DNA of 64,000 nt from Paraburkholderia sp. BCC1884 (lineage in GTDB: Bacteria > Pseudomonadota > Gammaproteobacteria > Burkholderiales > Burkholderiaceae), in the NCBI RefSeq assembly GCF_900996225.1, contig NZ_CAAJGL010000068.1:1-64000 (forward strand), in the 5' to 3' direction. Under the pieces are notes generated by a model. The model saw nothing but the letters and a program-made list of their open reading frames with translations. It ran no database searches and was not told the DNA's origin. Of the stretch, positions 47,788 through 57,018 are shown one piece after another. Within the stretch, counting starts at the first letter, position 1; each line of letters opens with the position of its first letter. A program made the translations under genes and the position numbers.

Positions 47788-48081
47788 TTAGTAACGTTGC
47801 GGCGGACGATGGTCGTCGTGGTGATGCGGGTCGTTGTCGTGCGGATGATGGCGCATCCAGTCGTCATGAGCCCAGTAGCGATGGCCGTCGTAATAACGAT
47901 CGCCATGCCAGCCGATGTTGACCGACACGCCCACCGGCATCATGTGCGCCTGGCCGTACATGGCAGGACCGTTTTCCACTACCACCCGTTCCTGGGCAAA
48001 GGCGCTGCCGGCTGCGAGCAGCGCGCCGCCAGCCAGCAACGTTGCAATGATCGAACGCGATGTCTTGTTAAAGGTTTTCAT
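47788..48081 (-). CDS. Small periplasmic protein with His/Asp-rich C-terminus
   Basis: This 97-residue protein has a signal peptide (SIIATLLAGGALLAAGSAFA, cut before QERVVV). The mature part is short, and its last ~30 residues are very His/Asp/Tyr-rich (HHPHDNDPHHHDDHRPPQRY), which suggests binding of Zn, Cu, Ni or Co. I do not recognise the family. Its position after a 435-bp gap and with its own terminator indicates a monocistronic gene. Confidence 0.75.
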   Translation of the reverse strand: MKTFNKTSRSIIATLLAGGALLAAGSAFAQERVVVENGPAMYGQAHMMPVGVSVNIGWHGDRYYDGHRYWAHDDWMRHHPHDNDPHHHDDHRPPQRY

Positions 48082-48516
48082 AGTGACCTCCCATCAGAGT
48101 TTGTGTTCAAGCCAGCGTCCGTGCTCGGTCAGATCTGAACCACACTCAGACTCGAACCAGACGCCGTACGCCTGGAACAAACTTTAGCGGCCACAACGGC
48201 GTGAATACGTGAGCACTTGTAAGCGCTCGTTTCAATGAAGGGGTCGGATTGTGCGCGCCCTGTTTCGCGTTCGACGCCCGCCCGTAAAGGCATGCGCGAT
48301 GAATCTACCTATTCGCGCGTCAGCGTTCTGTCAGCCGCCGTTACATTCATTTCGGCGTCGAAATATTCAAAGACACGACAGGCTTGCGAAAGCGTCGCCC
48401 AAAACAAAAAGCCACGGTACGCGTTTCGCGAACAGTGGCTCAATAATAACTTCGACGCACCCGAAGTGCGCGCCCGTACGCGGTGATCCGCGCTCAGGCC
48501 GGTACAGCTAGACTTT
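48082..48516. other. Intergenic stretch without a recognisable gene
   Basis: These 435 bases lie between two minus-strand genes. Short frames here have no ribosome site or protein-like composition. They should hold the promoter of the His-rich protein gene, but I can mark no clear -35/-10 pair. Confidence 0.5.
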
Positions 48517-48675
48517 TTAGTCGCTCAGCTTGACGCCGAACAACGTGGACTGTGCTCTGCGCACGCGTTCCGCTTCGCGGCTACGGGCTGCATACGAGTA
48601 GTCCGAATCCAGCGGCAAGTGGGGCGACGCAAAGAGGTCGCTGACCTTTTGGAACAATGCAAAGATGAAGCTCAT
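48517..48675 (-). CDS. 52-residue conserved-looking small protein
   Basis: This small gene encodes 52 residues: MSFIFALFQKVSDLFASPHL, then PLDSDYSYAARSREAERVRR and AQSTLFGVKLSD. A GGGAG ribosome site precedes the ATG. An amphipathic or hydrophobic N-terminal helix is followed by a charged helix. I do not recognise the family. Its strong promoter-like upstream region (see the repeated operator at 48706-48742) supports that it is real; it could be a regulatory or stress small protein. Confidence 0.6.
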   Translation of the reverse strand: MSFIFALFQKVSDLFASPHLPLDSDYSYAARSREAERVRRAQSTLFGVKLSD

Positions 48676-48705
48676 GGCGACTCCCGGTTGGTTACTGCGT
48701 TTGCT

Positions 48706-48742
48706 AGGGTTTTCCCTTAAGAAGAATTATAGGGTTTTCCCT
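48706..48742 (-). promoter_or_regulatory. Tandem AGGGTTTTCCCT operators around a -10 box
   Basis: The dyad AGGGTTTTCCCT occurs at 48706-48717 and 48731-48742, with 25 bp between centres. On the minus strand a perfect TATAAT (48731-48726) sits between the two and overlaps the second by one base. It is about 50 bp upstream of the 52-residue gene. The arrangement suggests a dimeric regulator occluding or activating this promoter; the regulator is unknown. Confidence 0.6.
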
Positions 48743-48865
48743 AGGCAAAAGCTAGTGCGATGCAGCAATTTTCCGGGTGTGGTGCGTTGTCACGGGCAAA
48801 TTCTCCATGGTGCGTTGCATCATTACAACAGCCCTTTTTTTAAGGCTTCAGGTCGAAACGGCCAG

Positions 48866-49174
48866 TTATTGCAGCGTGGTGGCGAGTGGCTTGCGGCTAC
48901 GCACGGGTTTCGCGGCCGTGGCGCTCGTGCGCGGATTGACGGCGGCGGCATCGACCGCGCCTGCGGCCGCCGCGTCGGTGCGTAGCAACATCGCGCTGTT
49001 GACGGAGACGATCAGCCCCGGCAACGTGCGCGCCGGGTTGTCCTGCGGCTTGACCGCTGCGCCCGTCGCGGAAAACTCGATGTTGAGCGCCCAATAACCC
49101 TCGTGGATGCCCTGATCGCGCAAGAGCGCGCCCAGTAGGTCCTCGATGGAATATTTGTGCTGGCTGGCCGGCAT
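48866..49174 (-). CDS. Hypothetical protein, 102 residues
   Basis: The start lies after a GGGAG site. The N-terminal half reads MPASQHKYSIEDLLGALLRDQ, then GIHEGYWALNIEFSATGAAVK and PQDNPARTLPGLIVSVNSAM, and appears globular. The C-terminus is Ala/Arg/Pro-rich and looks disordered. I do not recognise it; no signal peptide or membrane segment is present. It may be a small cytoplasmic factor. Confidence 0.6.
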   Translation of the reverse strand: MPASQHKYSIEDLLGALLRDQGIHEGYWALNIEFSATGAAVKPQDNPARTLPGLIVSVNSAMLLRTDAAAAGAVDAAAVNPRTSATAAKPVRSRKPLATTLQ

Positions 49175-49405
49175 GAGAGGCTCCCGTCAGAAGATGCGCT
49201 GGCGTATCCGATCCGGCTTCGCAACAGCAACGAGAGTGTAGAACGCGCGATTCGGCCTGCGACGGGCCCGCGGCAATCGGCGCCTTACCGTACCTAACGA
49301 TGAAACAGAGGGAAAGGAAGCGTGCTGCGGCGGTCGCGCGAGCGAAGACGAGAGAAGCGACACGAGAAACTGCTGCCGGCTCATCGCCGGCGCGGTAGTC
49401 CCCGC

Positions 49406-50797
49406 CTAATGTGAGCTGGCGACGGGCTTCGGCTTGTGCACGTGCTGCTGCAGTCGCGCGACGCGTTTGGCATGAACCGGCGCAGAGCCTGCTGGTTGAG
49501 GCGCAGCAGGCGTCGCAAGCGTTGCCGCCACGCTTGCGGGAGCGGCGTTGGCCGCCGCCGCATTGGCCACTGCGATATGGCTGTCGAGCAAGCTGGCCAT
49601 CGCCGCCTGCTGGTTCTGCATCATCTCTTCGATGCGATGCTGCTGCGCGGTGGTTTCTCGCGTCAGACGCATCAGGAGCAAGGTCTGCGTGATGCCGATT
49701 GCGACCGTGACCAGCAGCGCACCGACAACGATCGACAGCATCCACTTCATGCGCCGCGAGTGATCGGTCGCCGCGTGGCGCTGATCGGCGATCACGCCAT
49801 ATAGCGCGTCGACGGTGTCGGCGAAGGCGGTGGCCCGCGCACGATCGAGTTCCGGCGCCAAACGCAACGCTGCCGCGGCCGCGTCTGCGCGTTGGGCCTC
49901 GCGCGACGATGCGGCTAACGCGGCGTTGGTCTGCACCGGGTTCGCGGGATTAACACACGCCTGCGAGTCATCCGGTTTCGACTCGACAGGCGGGCTCGCG
50001 GAGCGGGACGAAGCGTTTTCGGTCGACGTGCTTTGGGCGTCAACCGCGTTCGTGACCGACGCCGCCGACCCGGCCGCCTGCCGCGAAGCCGACGCAGCCT
50101 TGGAAAAAGTCGCGGCAAAACGCTGCGTCGACTTCGCGCCAGCGAGGGCCGAGGTCGAAGTCGGCGCCGAGGCAGATGTCGTCGCCGGATCCGTCGCCGT
50201 ACCCGGTTCGGCCGCCTGACGCAGCGCCGTGATACTGCGAGCGACAGTCGCTGCCGCCATGGCCGGAGTCAGCGCCGTTGTTGCCTCGCGCGCGAACGCG
50301 GTCGATTGCTCTTCCACCCTCGTCGTCTCGCCAGCGGCTTTGTCATCGTCGGAAGCCAACTCGGCTGCCGGCGCAGCCGTCGGCATCGACGGTTCGATTT
50401 CAAGCCCGCTCAACACCGCATTGACCGAAACGGGCTCCTCCGCCTTCGCTGCACGCGGCGCGCGCCGCCCCGCTTTCGCGTCGGGCGACGCGCCATCGGC
50501 GGGATCGATCGCACCGACTGCGGCCAACACCACATCCGGCAATTCGAAGCCGTGCAGCGTGCCTTGCCGGACGTCGATGTTCATCGCCTCCAACGTGGCG
50601 CGGGTGGGATCGTCGGGAAACAGGTCGAGGGTGCTGTCGTCGCGCGCGGCGTCGCTCAGTTGCGCCAGGCGTTGTGCCGAACGCGCCGCACGCGCCAGCT
50701 TGTTTTCGGTTTCGGTCGAGACGGCGGCCTGACGCCGCTTCGTCTTCGAAGCGGCGCGCGGAGGCTGGGACTGCGTGGATGCTACGGAATCTGCCAT
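49406..50797 (-). CDS. Ala-rich single-pass membrane protein of unknown function
   Basis: This 463-residue protein begins at ATG 50797 (MADSVAST), without a strong ribosome site. A long acidic and Ala/Ser/Thr-rich cytoplasmic region precedes one C-terminal transmembrane helix near residues 360-390 (MLSIVVGALLVTVAIGITQTLLLM). A short Gln-rich coiled-coil-like stretch (RETTAQQHRIEEMMQNQQAAMASLLDSH) and a basic His/Pro tail end the protein. The bias towards Ala explains long frames on the other strand. Function unknown. Confidence 0.65.
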   Translation of the reverse strand: MADSVASTQSQPPRAASKTKRRQAAVSTETENKLARAARSAQRLAQLSDAARDDSTLDLFPDDPTRATLEAMNIDVRQGTLHGFELPDVVLAAVGAIDPADGASPDAKAGRRAPRAAKAEEPVSVNAVLSGLEIEPSMPTAAPAAELASDDDKAAGETTRVEEQSTAFAREATTALTPAMAAATVARSITALRQAAEPGTATDPATTSASAPTSTSALAGAKSTQRFAATFSKAASASRQAAGSAASVTNAVDAQSTSTENASSRSASPPVESKPDDSQACVNPANPVQTNAALAASSREAQRADAAAAALRLAPELDRARATAFADTVDALYGVIADQRHAATDHSRRMKWMLSIVVGALLVTVAIGITQTLLLMRLTRETTAQQHRIEEMMQNQQAAMASLLDSHIAVANAAAANAAPASVAATLATPAAPQPAGSAPVHAKRVARLQQHVHKPKPVASSH

Positions 50798-50928
50798 AGA
50801 GGAAAAAGCGGTCGTCGCCGGACAGCGGGCGCCGGGCACCGCTCGTCAATGCCGTGGGAATTTTTTGAGACCGCATTGTCGCATGGCGGCCCGTCGGCTC
50901 GAAGCCATTCACCGACGATTTTCCGCAT

Positions 50929-51615
50929 TCAGGACGCCGCGCCATCCTGTCGGAACTGCTTGACGCCATGCAGTTGACGCAAGCGCGAGCAGATCGCCTC
51001 ATATTCGATACTCGACACGCGATGAAACGTGATGATCACTTCATCGCACTCCGGCGCGTCGTCGCTTTGCTGCATCACGAACTGTTTGACACGCGGACTC
51101 GCCGCGCCGAGTTCGTCGTGCAGCGAATGAAAAGTCATGGTGCCGCGCTCGACGAGCATCGTCACCTGACGCCGTTGCTTGACGGTGATGAAGCGGCGTT
51201 CGAGCGGCTTGATGCCGGCCAGAATAATCAGAATGATGATGGTCGCCGCGATCGATGCCGTGTACAGTCCGCCACCCACGGCAAGCCCGATCGCGGCCAC
51301 CGACCAGAGGCTTGCCGCCGTAGTCAGCCCGCGCACGATTTCCCCGCGCAGCAGGATCGAACCCGCGCCGAGAAAGCCGATACCCGACACCACCTGCGCG
51401 GCCATCCGCGAAGGATCGAGCACGACGTGATCGCCGGTGAGCACTTCGGCAAAACCGTAGGCGGACACGATCATGATGAGCGCCGAACCGACGCACACGA
51501 GCATATGCGTGCGAAGCCCTGCGGCCCACGAAAGTCGTTCCCGCTCGAAGCCGATAACGCTGCCCAGCGCTGCGGCCAGCACTAGCCGGGAGATGAGTTC
51601 GAGGTTTCCCAGCAT
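50929..51615 (-). CDS. MgtC/SapB family membrane protein
   Basis: This 228-residue protein begins at ATG 51615 after AAGGAG. The N-terminal half has four to five transmembrane segments with the family motif LVLAAALGSVIGFERERLSWAAGLRTHMLVCVGSALIM and GIGFLGAGSILL. The C-terminal ~75 residues form a soluble domain, probably ACT-like, after the conserved break (MLVERGTMTFHSLHDELGA). MgtC proteins aid growth at low Mg and survival inside hosts in other bacteria; here it is a lone gene. Confidence 0.9.
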   Translation of the reverse strand: MLGNLELISRLVLAAALGSVIGFERERLSWAAGLRTHMLVCVGSALIMIVSAYGFAEVLTGDHVVLDPSRMAAQVVSGIGFLGAGSILLRGEIVRGLTTAASLWSVAAIGLAVGGGLYTASIAATIIILIILAGIKPLERRFITVKQRRQVTMLVERGTMTFHSLHDELGAASPRVKQFVMQQSDDAPECDEVIITFHRVSSIEYEAICSRLRQLHGVKQFRQDGAAS

Positions 51616-51785
51616 GGGTTGTTCTCCTTGTCTGAAATGTTTTGAAGTATTTTCGGCAGCAGCGCCGCTGTGTCAGCGGGACCTGTTTGCTTTATGCTAA
51701 GCCGCACGCCGCCGCGCCGGTCGGATGAGTGAAAACCGAACCGAGACGTGAGCGCTTCGAGACACCGCGTTTGATCACATTGACT

Positions 51786-52895
51786 ATGCCGAGCATCAAC
51801 CCTCCCGCCGCTTCGACGATCGCCCTCGCTACCGCGCTGCGCGATCATTTCACGGGCGTCGTGTTGCCCATGTGGCGCGGCCCGGGTTTCAACACCGCAT
51901 TGAAGCTGCCCTACGAAGCGTTTAGCGCCGAAGAACATCAGCCGATGCCCGCCGAACGCTATCGCGCGATGGCCTGTGCGCGTCAACTGTTCGTGTTTGC
52001 GCAAGCCGGCGATGCGGCACACGCGAAAACCTTGTTCGACTCGCTGGTGCACACTTTTCAGGACTCGCGTCGCGGCGGATGGTTCTATAGCGTGGACGCA
52101 GAAGGCGTACCGCTCGACACTACCAAAGATCTCTACACGCATGCCTTTATCGTCTTTGCGTGTGCGGAATACGGCCGACGCTCCGGTAATGGCGACGCGC
52201 TGGAAATCGTGCATGGCACGTCGGCGCTGATCCAGTCTCACTTCGCCGCCGACGACGATCTGTTCAACGCCTCGCTCAGCGCGGACTTTGCCAGAGTCAC
52301 CGGCACGCCGATCCAGAATCCGTTGATGCATTTGACCGAAGCCTGGTTGGCGGCCCGCGAGGCCACCCACGACCAGGCTTTCGACGCCGCCTTGCAACGC
52401 CTTGCCGGCGCGATCGCGCGTCGCTTCGTGCATGCGCCCACCGGTTGCATCGCCGAATTGCCGATCGGCGCGGACGACAACCGGCTGGAACCGGGTCATC
52501 AGTTCGAATGGTTCTGGCTCGTCAAGCAGGCAGGTGGCTTGTTCGACGGCACGGGTCTCGCGGAAGACATGCAGCGCGCATTCGGCTTCGCGCAGCAACA
52601 TGGCGTGGATCGGCACACGGGCGGCGTGTGCGCCTCGCTCGATGAAACCGGCGGCGTGAAGGACGCGACCCAGCGAATCTGGGCGCAAACCGAATATTTG
52701 CGCGCGCTGGCAAGCCACGACGCGCCGCAAGCGCTCGAGGTTCTGCCGCGGCAGATCGCGCTTTTCCAGCAGCGGTTCCTGCGTCCCGAAGGCTGGTTCG
52801 AGAGCAAGACGTCTACAGGTGACGTGGCGCGGGCCGACATGCCGTCGACCACGCCTTACCACCTTGCAACCGCTTATGAGGCGCTGCCGGGCTAA
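51786..52895 (+). CDS. AGE-family epimerase/isomerase (N-acylglucosamine 2-epimerase type)
   Basis: The protein is 369 residues from ATG 51786; an in-frame GTG at 51729 is less likely. Motifs of the alpha6/alpha6 barrel seen are RGGWFYSVDAEGVPLDTTKDLYTHAFIVFACAEYGRRSG, NPLMHLTEAWLAA, CIAELPIGADDNRLEPGHQFEWFWLVKQAG and TQRIWAQTEYLRALA. The family includes mannose isomerases, cellobiose 2-epimerases and N-acylglucosamine 2-epimerases; the substrate is undetermined. It overlaps no neighbour and is convergent with the small gene ending at 52949. Confidence 0.85.
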   Translation: MPSINPPAASTIALATALRDHFTGVVLPMWRGPGFNTALKLPYEAFSAEEHQPMPAERYRAMACARQLFVFAQAGDAAHAKTLFDSLVHTFQDSRRGGWFYSVDAEGVPLDTTKDLYTHAFIVFACAEYGRRSGNGDALEIVHGTSALIQSHFAADDDLFNASLSADFARVTGTPIQNPLMHLTEAWLAAREATHDQAFDAALQRLAGAIARRFVHAPTGCIAELPIGADDNRLEPGHQFEWFWLVKQAGGLFDGTGLAEDMQRAFGFAQQHGVDRHTGGVCASLDETGGVKDATQRIWAQTEYLRALASHDAPQALEVLPRQIALFQQRFLRPEGWFESKTSTGDVARADMPSTTPYHLATAYEALPG

Positions 52896-52948
52896 CCGCC
52901 GGCCGGTGCCTCGTCCGACGTCGGCGCAAAAGCCGACCGACGGGTCAA

Positions 52949-53224
52949 TCAATACTCTTCACGCTGCCAGGGGCCCCAGCCGGTGTCGGCCGATTTAAAA
53001 CGCATATAAGTTGCGCTTTGTCCGGTGGGGGTGTCCGACGTGTCGCCGAGCGGCTTCTGGTCGGTGGTGTGGAGGGCGAAAGCCTGGCGCTCGTCGGTGT
53101 CGACCGTGATACGGCCAACCGGGTCCAAGGTGCCTTCCTGAGGAGATTTAGACTCCAAAATCGCCAGATAGGGGGTCAAACGACTCCAGAACGAGGTGAG
53201 TTCCTCTTGCAAATAATGTGTCAA
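52949..53224 (-). CDS. Hypothetical protein, 91 residues (TTG start)
   Basis: The start is a TTG at 53224 with AGGA 6 bases upstream; no ATG fits. The protein begins MTHYLQEELTSFWSRLTPYL and continues AILESKSPQEGTLDPVGRIT, without signal or membrane segments, and ends WGPWQREEY. I do not recognise it. Its frame and ribosome site suggest a real but unassigned gene. Confidence 0.55.
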   Translation of the reverse strand: MTHYLQEELTSFWSRLTPYLAILESKSPQEGTLDPVGRITVDTDERQAFALHTTDQKPLGDTSDTPTGQSATYMRFKSADTGWGPWQREEY

Positions 53225-53442
53225 TGTTTTTCCTGGAAGAGTAATACAAGCAGTTTACCCTACCCGCTGGTGCACCCTTCGAAATGCTTTCCGAGCCCCA
53301 AAAAGGCGGGAGCCGGGGAATACCCGAATGCCTAGAGATTGGCGTCCAACATTAAGACGTGATACAACTCCTACTTCGCGCTCGATCTCACGTTGAGAAC
53401 TAGCGGTCGCGAATGCAACACACAACATTTACTGGATTAAAA

Positions 53443-53646
53443 ATGGCAACAGGTACTGTGAAGTGGTTTAACGATGCAAAGGGCTTTGGCTTCATCACGC
53501 CGGACGACGGCGGCGAAGACCTGTTTGCGCACTTTTCGGAAGTTCAAGGCAGCGGCTTCAAGTCCCTGCAGGAAAACCAGAAAGTGACGTTCGAAGTTAA
53601 GCAAGGCCCGAAGGGCAAGCAGGCTGCGAACATCCAGCCGGCCTAA
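53443..53646 (+). CDS. cspA: Cold-shock protein of the CspA family
   Basis: This 67-residue protein begins at ATG 53443 ([20 protein letters not shown]) after GGA. RNP-type motifs KGFGFI and DLFAHF give an OB-fold that binds single-stranded RNA/DNA and prevents RNA structure. It is preceded by a ~100-base region that probably is a regulated 5' leader, and followed by a terminator. Confidence 0.95.
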   Translation: MATGTVKWFNDAKGFGFITPDDGGEDLFAHFSEVQGSGFKSLQENQKVTFEVKQGPKGKQAANIQPA

Positions 53647-53692
53647 GTACCTTCAGGTACTTCAGGCAGCTCTAGGCGCTTGCGTCTAATGC

Positions 53693-53720
53693 AAAATGGC
53701 CCGCTTTAGCGGGCCATTTT
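53693..53720. terminator. Bidirectional terminator after cspA
   Basis: A perfect 12-bp stem AAAATGGCCCGC/GCGGGCCATTTT with a TTTA loop ends in four T residues on both strands. It lies between cspA and the convergent chemoreceptor gene. Confidence 0.9.
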
Positions 53721-53757
53721 CTATTGTCTGACGACTCCTTGTCGAGCGCTGCGCTGC

Positions 53758-55380
53758 TTAAATTGCGTGCATCTCCGACAAGGCAAACTCCGCCGATCGT
53801 CCTCGCGGCTCGTCAAAATGTTGCATCCGCAACACAGTTTCAGAAATTTCGAAGACCGACACCGCCTGCTTCAATTGCTGCGTCTGCTGATGCAGTGAAG
53901 ACGCCGCTGCCGCCGCTTCTTCCACGAGCGCCGCGTTCTGCTGGGTCATCTCGTCCATCTGCACCACTGCCTGATTGACCTGCTCGATGCCCGTGCTCTG
54001 CTCGAGCGACGACGCGCTGATCTCGGCCATCATCTGCGTGACGCGGGAAATCGAGGCGGACACGTTGCTCATAGCCTCGCCGGCGTGCTCCACCAGCGTC
54101 GAGCCGCCCTGAATCTCGGCAACCGATTCGCTGATCAGGACCTTGATCTCCTTGGCCGACTGCGCGCTGCGCTGCGCCAGACCACGCACTTCGCCCGCCA
54201 CCACGGCAAAGCCGCGACCCTGCTCGCCCGCACGCGCCGCTTCCACGGCCGCGTTCAACGCGAGAATGTTGGTCTGGAAGGCGATGCCGTCGATCACCGA
54301 AATGATCTCGGCGATCTTGTCCGAGCTTTGCGCAATGCCGCGCATCTTCTCGACCACTTCGTTGACCACTTCGCTGCCGCGCGAGGTGGCTTCCAGCGCA
54401 GTCTCGGCGAGCGTATTGGCTTCGCGGGCGTGATCGGCGTTCTGACGCACGGTCGCCGTCAGTTCTTCCATGCTCGACGCCGTTTCTTCAAGCGACGCCG
54501 CCTGGTTTTCCGTACGCGCCGACAGATCGGCGTTGCCGGTCGCGATTTCGTTGGCGCCCAGGTGGATCGAGTCGGCGGATTCGCGCACGGTTTGCACGGT
54601 GCGCGCCACGCTGGCCTGCATTTTGGCCAGACCCGAGAACAGACGGCCGATTTCATTGGTGCCGCGCGCTTCGATCGGTCGATCGAGGCGGCCTTGAGCG
54701 ATGCGGTCGAAGTGACGGCCGGCTTCTTCCAGCGGCGCCACCACGCCACGGCGCAGCGCTGCGTACACGCCGACCGTGCCGGCCACCAGCACCAGCAGGA
54801 TCACGATGCTCACGGCGCGGAAGGTCGACATGCGCGCATCGATCGAATCGAGCGACGTACGGCTCGCCGCCTTGCCGAACTGCACGAAGTTGTGCGACTC
54901 GTTGAGGTAAGCGTCCTGGAACGACTGTGTCGGCTGGTCGAGGAAGGCCTGAATATTGTTCGCATCGAGGAACTGCGCCAGCTCCGTCAGCGCGTCGTGC
55001 AGCTTCCTGTAGCGCTCGGCGAGGGCGGCGGCACGGGTGCTGTTCTCGTCGCTGGTCTTGGGCGCGCTCGTGAACTCGGCGAACGACTGGTCGGCCGCCG
55101 CCAGCTGCTCGCGAGCGTGCTGCACGATATCGGTCGGCTCGGAGCCGCCGCGCACCATGCGCGTACCGGCGCGGGAAAGGTTGATTCGCGCGTCCATCAG
55201 ACGCTGGGTCGTCTCGTCGACCGCGTCGACCTGCTTCAACGCCACGTTGGACAGATTGCCCACGTCGTCATGGGTGCTCGTGAGCGACCAGAAACCCAGA
55301 CCTACCGTGACAAGCTGGAAAACGCAAAACGCGGCCAACACACACAACAGGCCGGATGCGACCTTGATCTTGCTGAACAT
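53758..55380 (-). CDS. Methyl-accepting chemotaxis protein, four-helix-bundle sensor type
   Basis: This 540-residue protein has an N-terminal transmembrane helix (LLCVLAAFCVFQLVTVGLGFW) and a TarH-like periplasmic bundle of ~160 residues (NVALKQVDAVDETTQRLMDARINLSRAGTRMVRG). A second helix around residues 190-210, HAMP and the conserved signalling tip ([47 protein letters not shown]) follow. It lacks the CheR pentapeptide and ends FALSEMHAI. The ligand is unknown. It is a separate receptor from the Cache-type one at 40904. Confidence 0.93.
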   Translation of the reverse strand: MFSKIKVASGLLCVLAAFCVFQLVTVGLGFWSLTSTHDDVGNLSNVALKQVDAVDETTQRLMDARINLSRAGTRMVRGGSEPTDIVQHAREQLAAADQSFAEFTSAPKTSDENSTRAAALAERYRKLHDALTELAQFLDANNIQAFLDQPTQSFQDAYLNESHNFVQFGKAASRTSLDSIDARMSTFRAVSIVILLVLVAGTVGVYAALRRGVVAPLEEAGRHFDRIAQGRLDRPIEARGTNEIGRLFSGLAKMQASVARTVQTVRESADSIHLGANEIATGNADLSARTENQAASLEETASSMEELTATVRQNADHAREANTLAETALEATSRGSEVVNEVVEKMRGIAQSSDKIAEIISVIDGIAFQTNILALNAAVEAARAGEQGRGFAVVAGEVRGLAQRSAQSAKEIKVLISESVAEIQGGSTLVEHAGEAMSNVSASISRVTQMMAEISASSLEQSTGIEQVNQAVVQMDEMTQQNAALVEEAAAAASSLHQQTQQLKQAVSVFEISETVLRMQHFDEPRGRSAEFALSEMHAI

Positions 55381-55650
55381 CGTGAATACCTGAGGACAAA
55401 GAATATCGGGAGCTACGTCAGGGTTAACGGCAAGCCCGCGATCGGCTTAAGGCCAAATTGTCCAAAGATCGTCTTACCACCCCTTTTCATCGGCCAACTT
55501 CGAAACTCTCGTCATTTTTCACAATAATGTCCTGCGTATATTTCCGATTAACCTTGACGCCATACGTGAGCGCTTCCTAGAGTGGGTAGGGATTGCACAC
55601 GTAAGGCCGTGCAACTCCCACCACTGCGGGCCACGCCCGAAGGACTCACG

Positions 55651-56085
55651 ATGACCGACCTCCTCGACCGGGCGCGCGGCGCTTTGCATGCCCAGCCGTT
55701 CAGCATGCTGTTAGGCGCTGAGTTGATGCACACGGGCACCAGTGAATTGACGCTGAGCCTGCCGATTCGCGACGAGCTCAGGCAGCAGCATGGTTTCGTG
55801 CATGGGGGAGTCATCAGCTATCTGGTGGATAGTGCGCTGACGTTTGCCGGGGCGCTCTCGCTCGGGCCGAAGGTGGTCACGGGCGAATACAAGATCAACT
55901 ATCTGCGTCCCGTGATGAACGGCACGCTGATCGCGCGGGCGAAGGTGGTGTTTGCAGGCCGCCATCAGGCGACCTGCCAGTGCAACGTCTATGTGATGGA
56001 TGGCGACCGCGAGAAGCTGGTCGCCGTTGCGCAAGGCACCGTCAATCGCATCGGCGAAAACGGCGAGCACGAGCCGGCGGGCTGA
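55651..56085 (+). CDS. PaaI-type hotdog thioesterase
   Basis: The protein is 144 residues from ATG 55651 after AAGGA; an upstream in-frame start adds a leader with no family match. The hotdog motif is QQHGFVHGGVISYLVDSALTFAGAL, with EYKINYLRPV and a closing CNVYVMDG. Such enzymes hydrolyse acyl- or aryl-CoA thioesters. It is divergent from the chemoreceptor and convergent with the L-fucose operon, so it is not clearly tied to either. Confidence 0.9.
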   Translation: MTDLLDRARGALHAQPFSMLLGAELMHTGTSELTLSLPIRDELRQQHGFVHGGVISYLVDSALTFAGALSLGPKVVTGEYKINYLRPVMNGTLIARAKVVFAGRHQATCQCNVYVMDGDREKLVAVAQGTVNRIGENGEHEPAG

Positions 56086-56104
56086 CGCCGGCGTTGCGAG
56101 AGGC

Positions 56105-56953
56105 TTACTCGGCGGCGTAAGTCTTCTGGGTCTGCTCGCCGAGGCCTTCGATACCGAGGCGGATCGTCTGGCCCGGCTTCAGGTACACAGGATTCGGCTT
56201 CACGCCCATGCCGACGCCCGGCGGCGTGCCGGTCGAGATCACGTCGCCCGGTTGCAGACTCATGCACTGCGAGACGTACGAAACCAGCTTGGCGACGCCG
56301 AACACCATCGTCTTCGTGCTGCCGTTCTGGTAACGATGGCCGTCCACTTCGAGCCAGAGGCCGAGGTTTTGCGGATCGGCGACTTCGTCGCGCGTGACGA
56401 CCCACGGGCCGATCGGGCCGAACGTGTCGAAGCCCTTGCCCTTATCCCACGTGCCGCCCTTTTCGATCTGCCATTCGCGTTCCGACACGTCGTTGATCAC
56501 ACAGTAACCGGCGACGTAATCGAGCGCGTTGGCTTCGTCGATATATTTCGCGGGCTTGCCGATCACCACGCCGAGTTCGACTTCCCAGTCGCACTTCTTC
56601 GAGCCGCGCGGAATTTCCACGTCGTCGTTCGGGCCGCAGATCGCGCTCGTCCATTTGTTGAAGATGACCGGTTCGGCCGGCACCGGCAGATTCGATTCCG
56701 CCGCGTGGTCCGCGTAGTTCAGCCCGATGCAGATGAACTTGCCGATCTTGCCGACGCACGGACCCATGCGCGGATTGCCTTCCACCAGCGGCAGCGAAGC
56801 CGGATCGATGGCGCGCAGTTTGGCGAGGCCTTCATCGGTCAACGCAGCGCCGTCGATATCGCCCACCACCTTCGACAGATCGCGAATCTTGCCCTGCGCG
56901 TCGAGCAAACCCGGTTTTTCCTGGCCTTTCGGGCCATAACGAAGCAGTTTCAT
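56105..56953 (-). CDS. FAH-family hydrolase, probable 2,4-diketo-3-deoxy-L-fuconate hydrolase
   Basis: This 282-residue protein of the fumarylacetoacetate hydrolase family shows KFICIGLNYADHAAESNLPVP, a metal-site region EIPRGSKKCDWEVELGVVIGKPAKYI and GYCVINDVSEREWQ, then GDVISTGTPPGVGMG. As last gene of the L-fucose operon it should cleave 2,4-diketo-3-deoxy-L-fuconate to pyruvate and L-lactate. The specific substrate is inferred from the operon; the family also acts on related acylpyruvates. Confidence 0.87.
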   Translation of the reverse strand: MKLLRYGPKGQEKPGLLDAQGKIRDLSKVVGDIDGAALTDEGLAKLRAIDPASLPLVEGNPRMGPCVGKIGKFICIGLNYADHAAESNLPVPAEPVIFNKWTSAICGPNDDVEIPRGSKKCDWEVELGVVIGKPAKYIDEANALDYVAGYCVINDVSEREWQIEKGGTWDKGKGFDTFGPIGPWVVTRDEVADPQNLGLWLEVDGHRYQNGSTKTMVFGVAKLVSYVSQCMSLQPGDVISTGTPPGVGMGVKPNPVYLKPGQTIRLGIEGLGEQTQKTYAAE

Positions 56954-57018
56954 CGTTGCACTTCCCTTTACGTTCAGTGGTACTCGGTTCGTGTTCGGTG
57001 TGACTCAAGCCGCGTGCG

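Noticed and set aside
54085..55527. 480-codon plus-strand frame opposite the second chemoreceptor
   Set aside because: It is an antisense shadow of the MCP gene.
56073..56092. GCCGGCG/CGCCGGC stem at the thioesterase/FAH convergence
   Set aside because: It is a short stem overlapping the coding end with no T-run; too weak to call a terminator.
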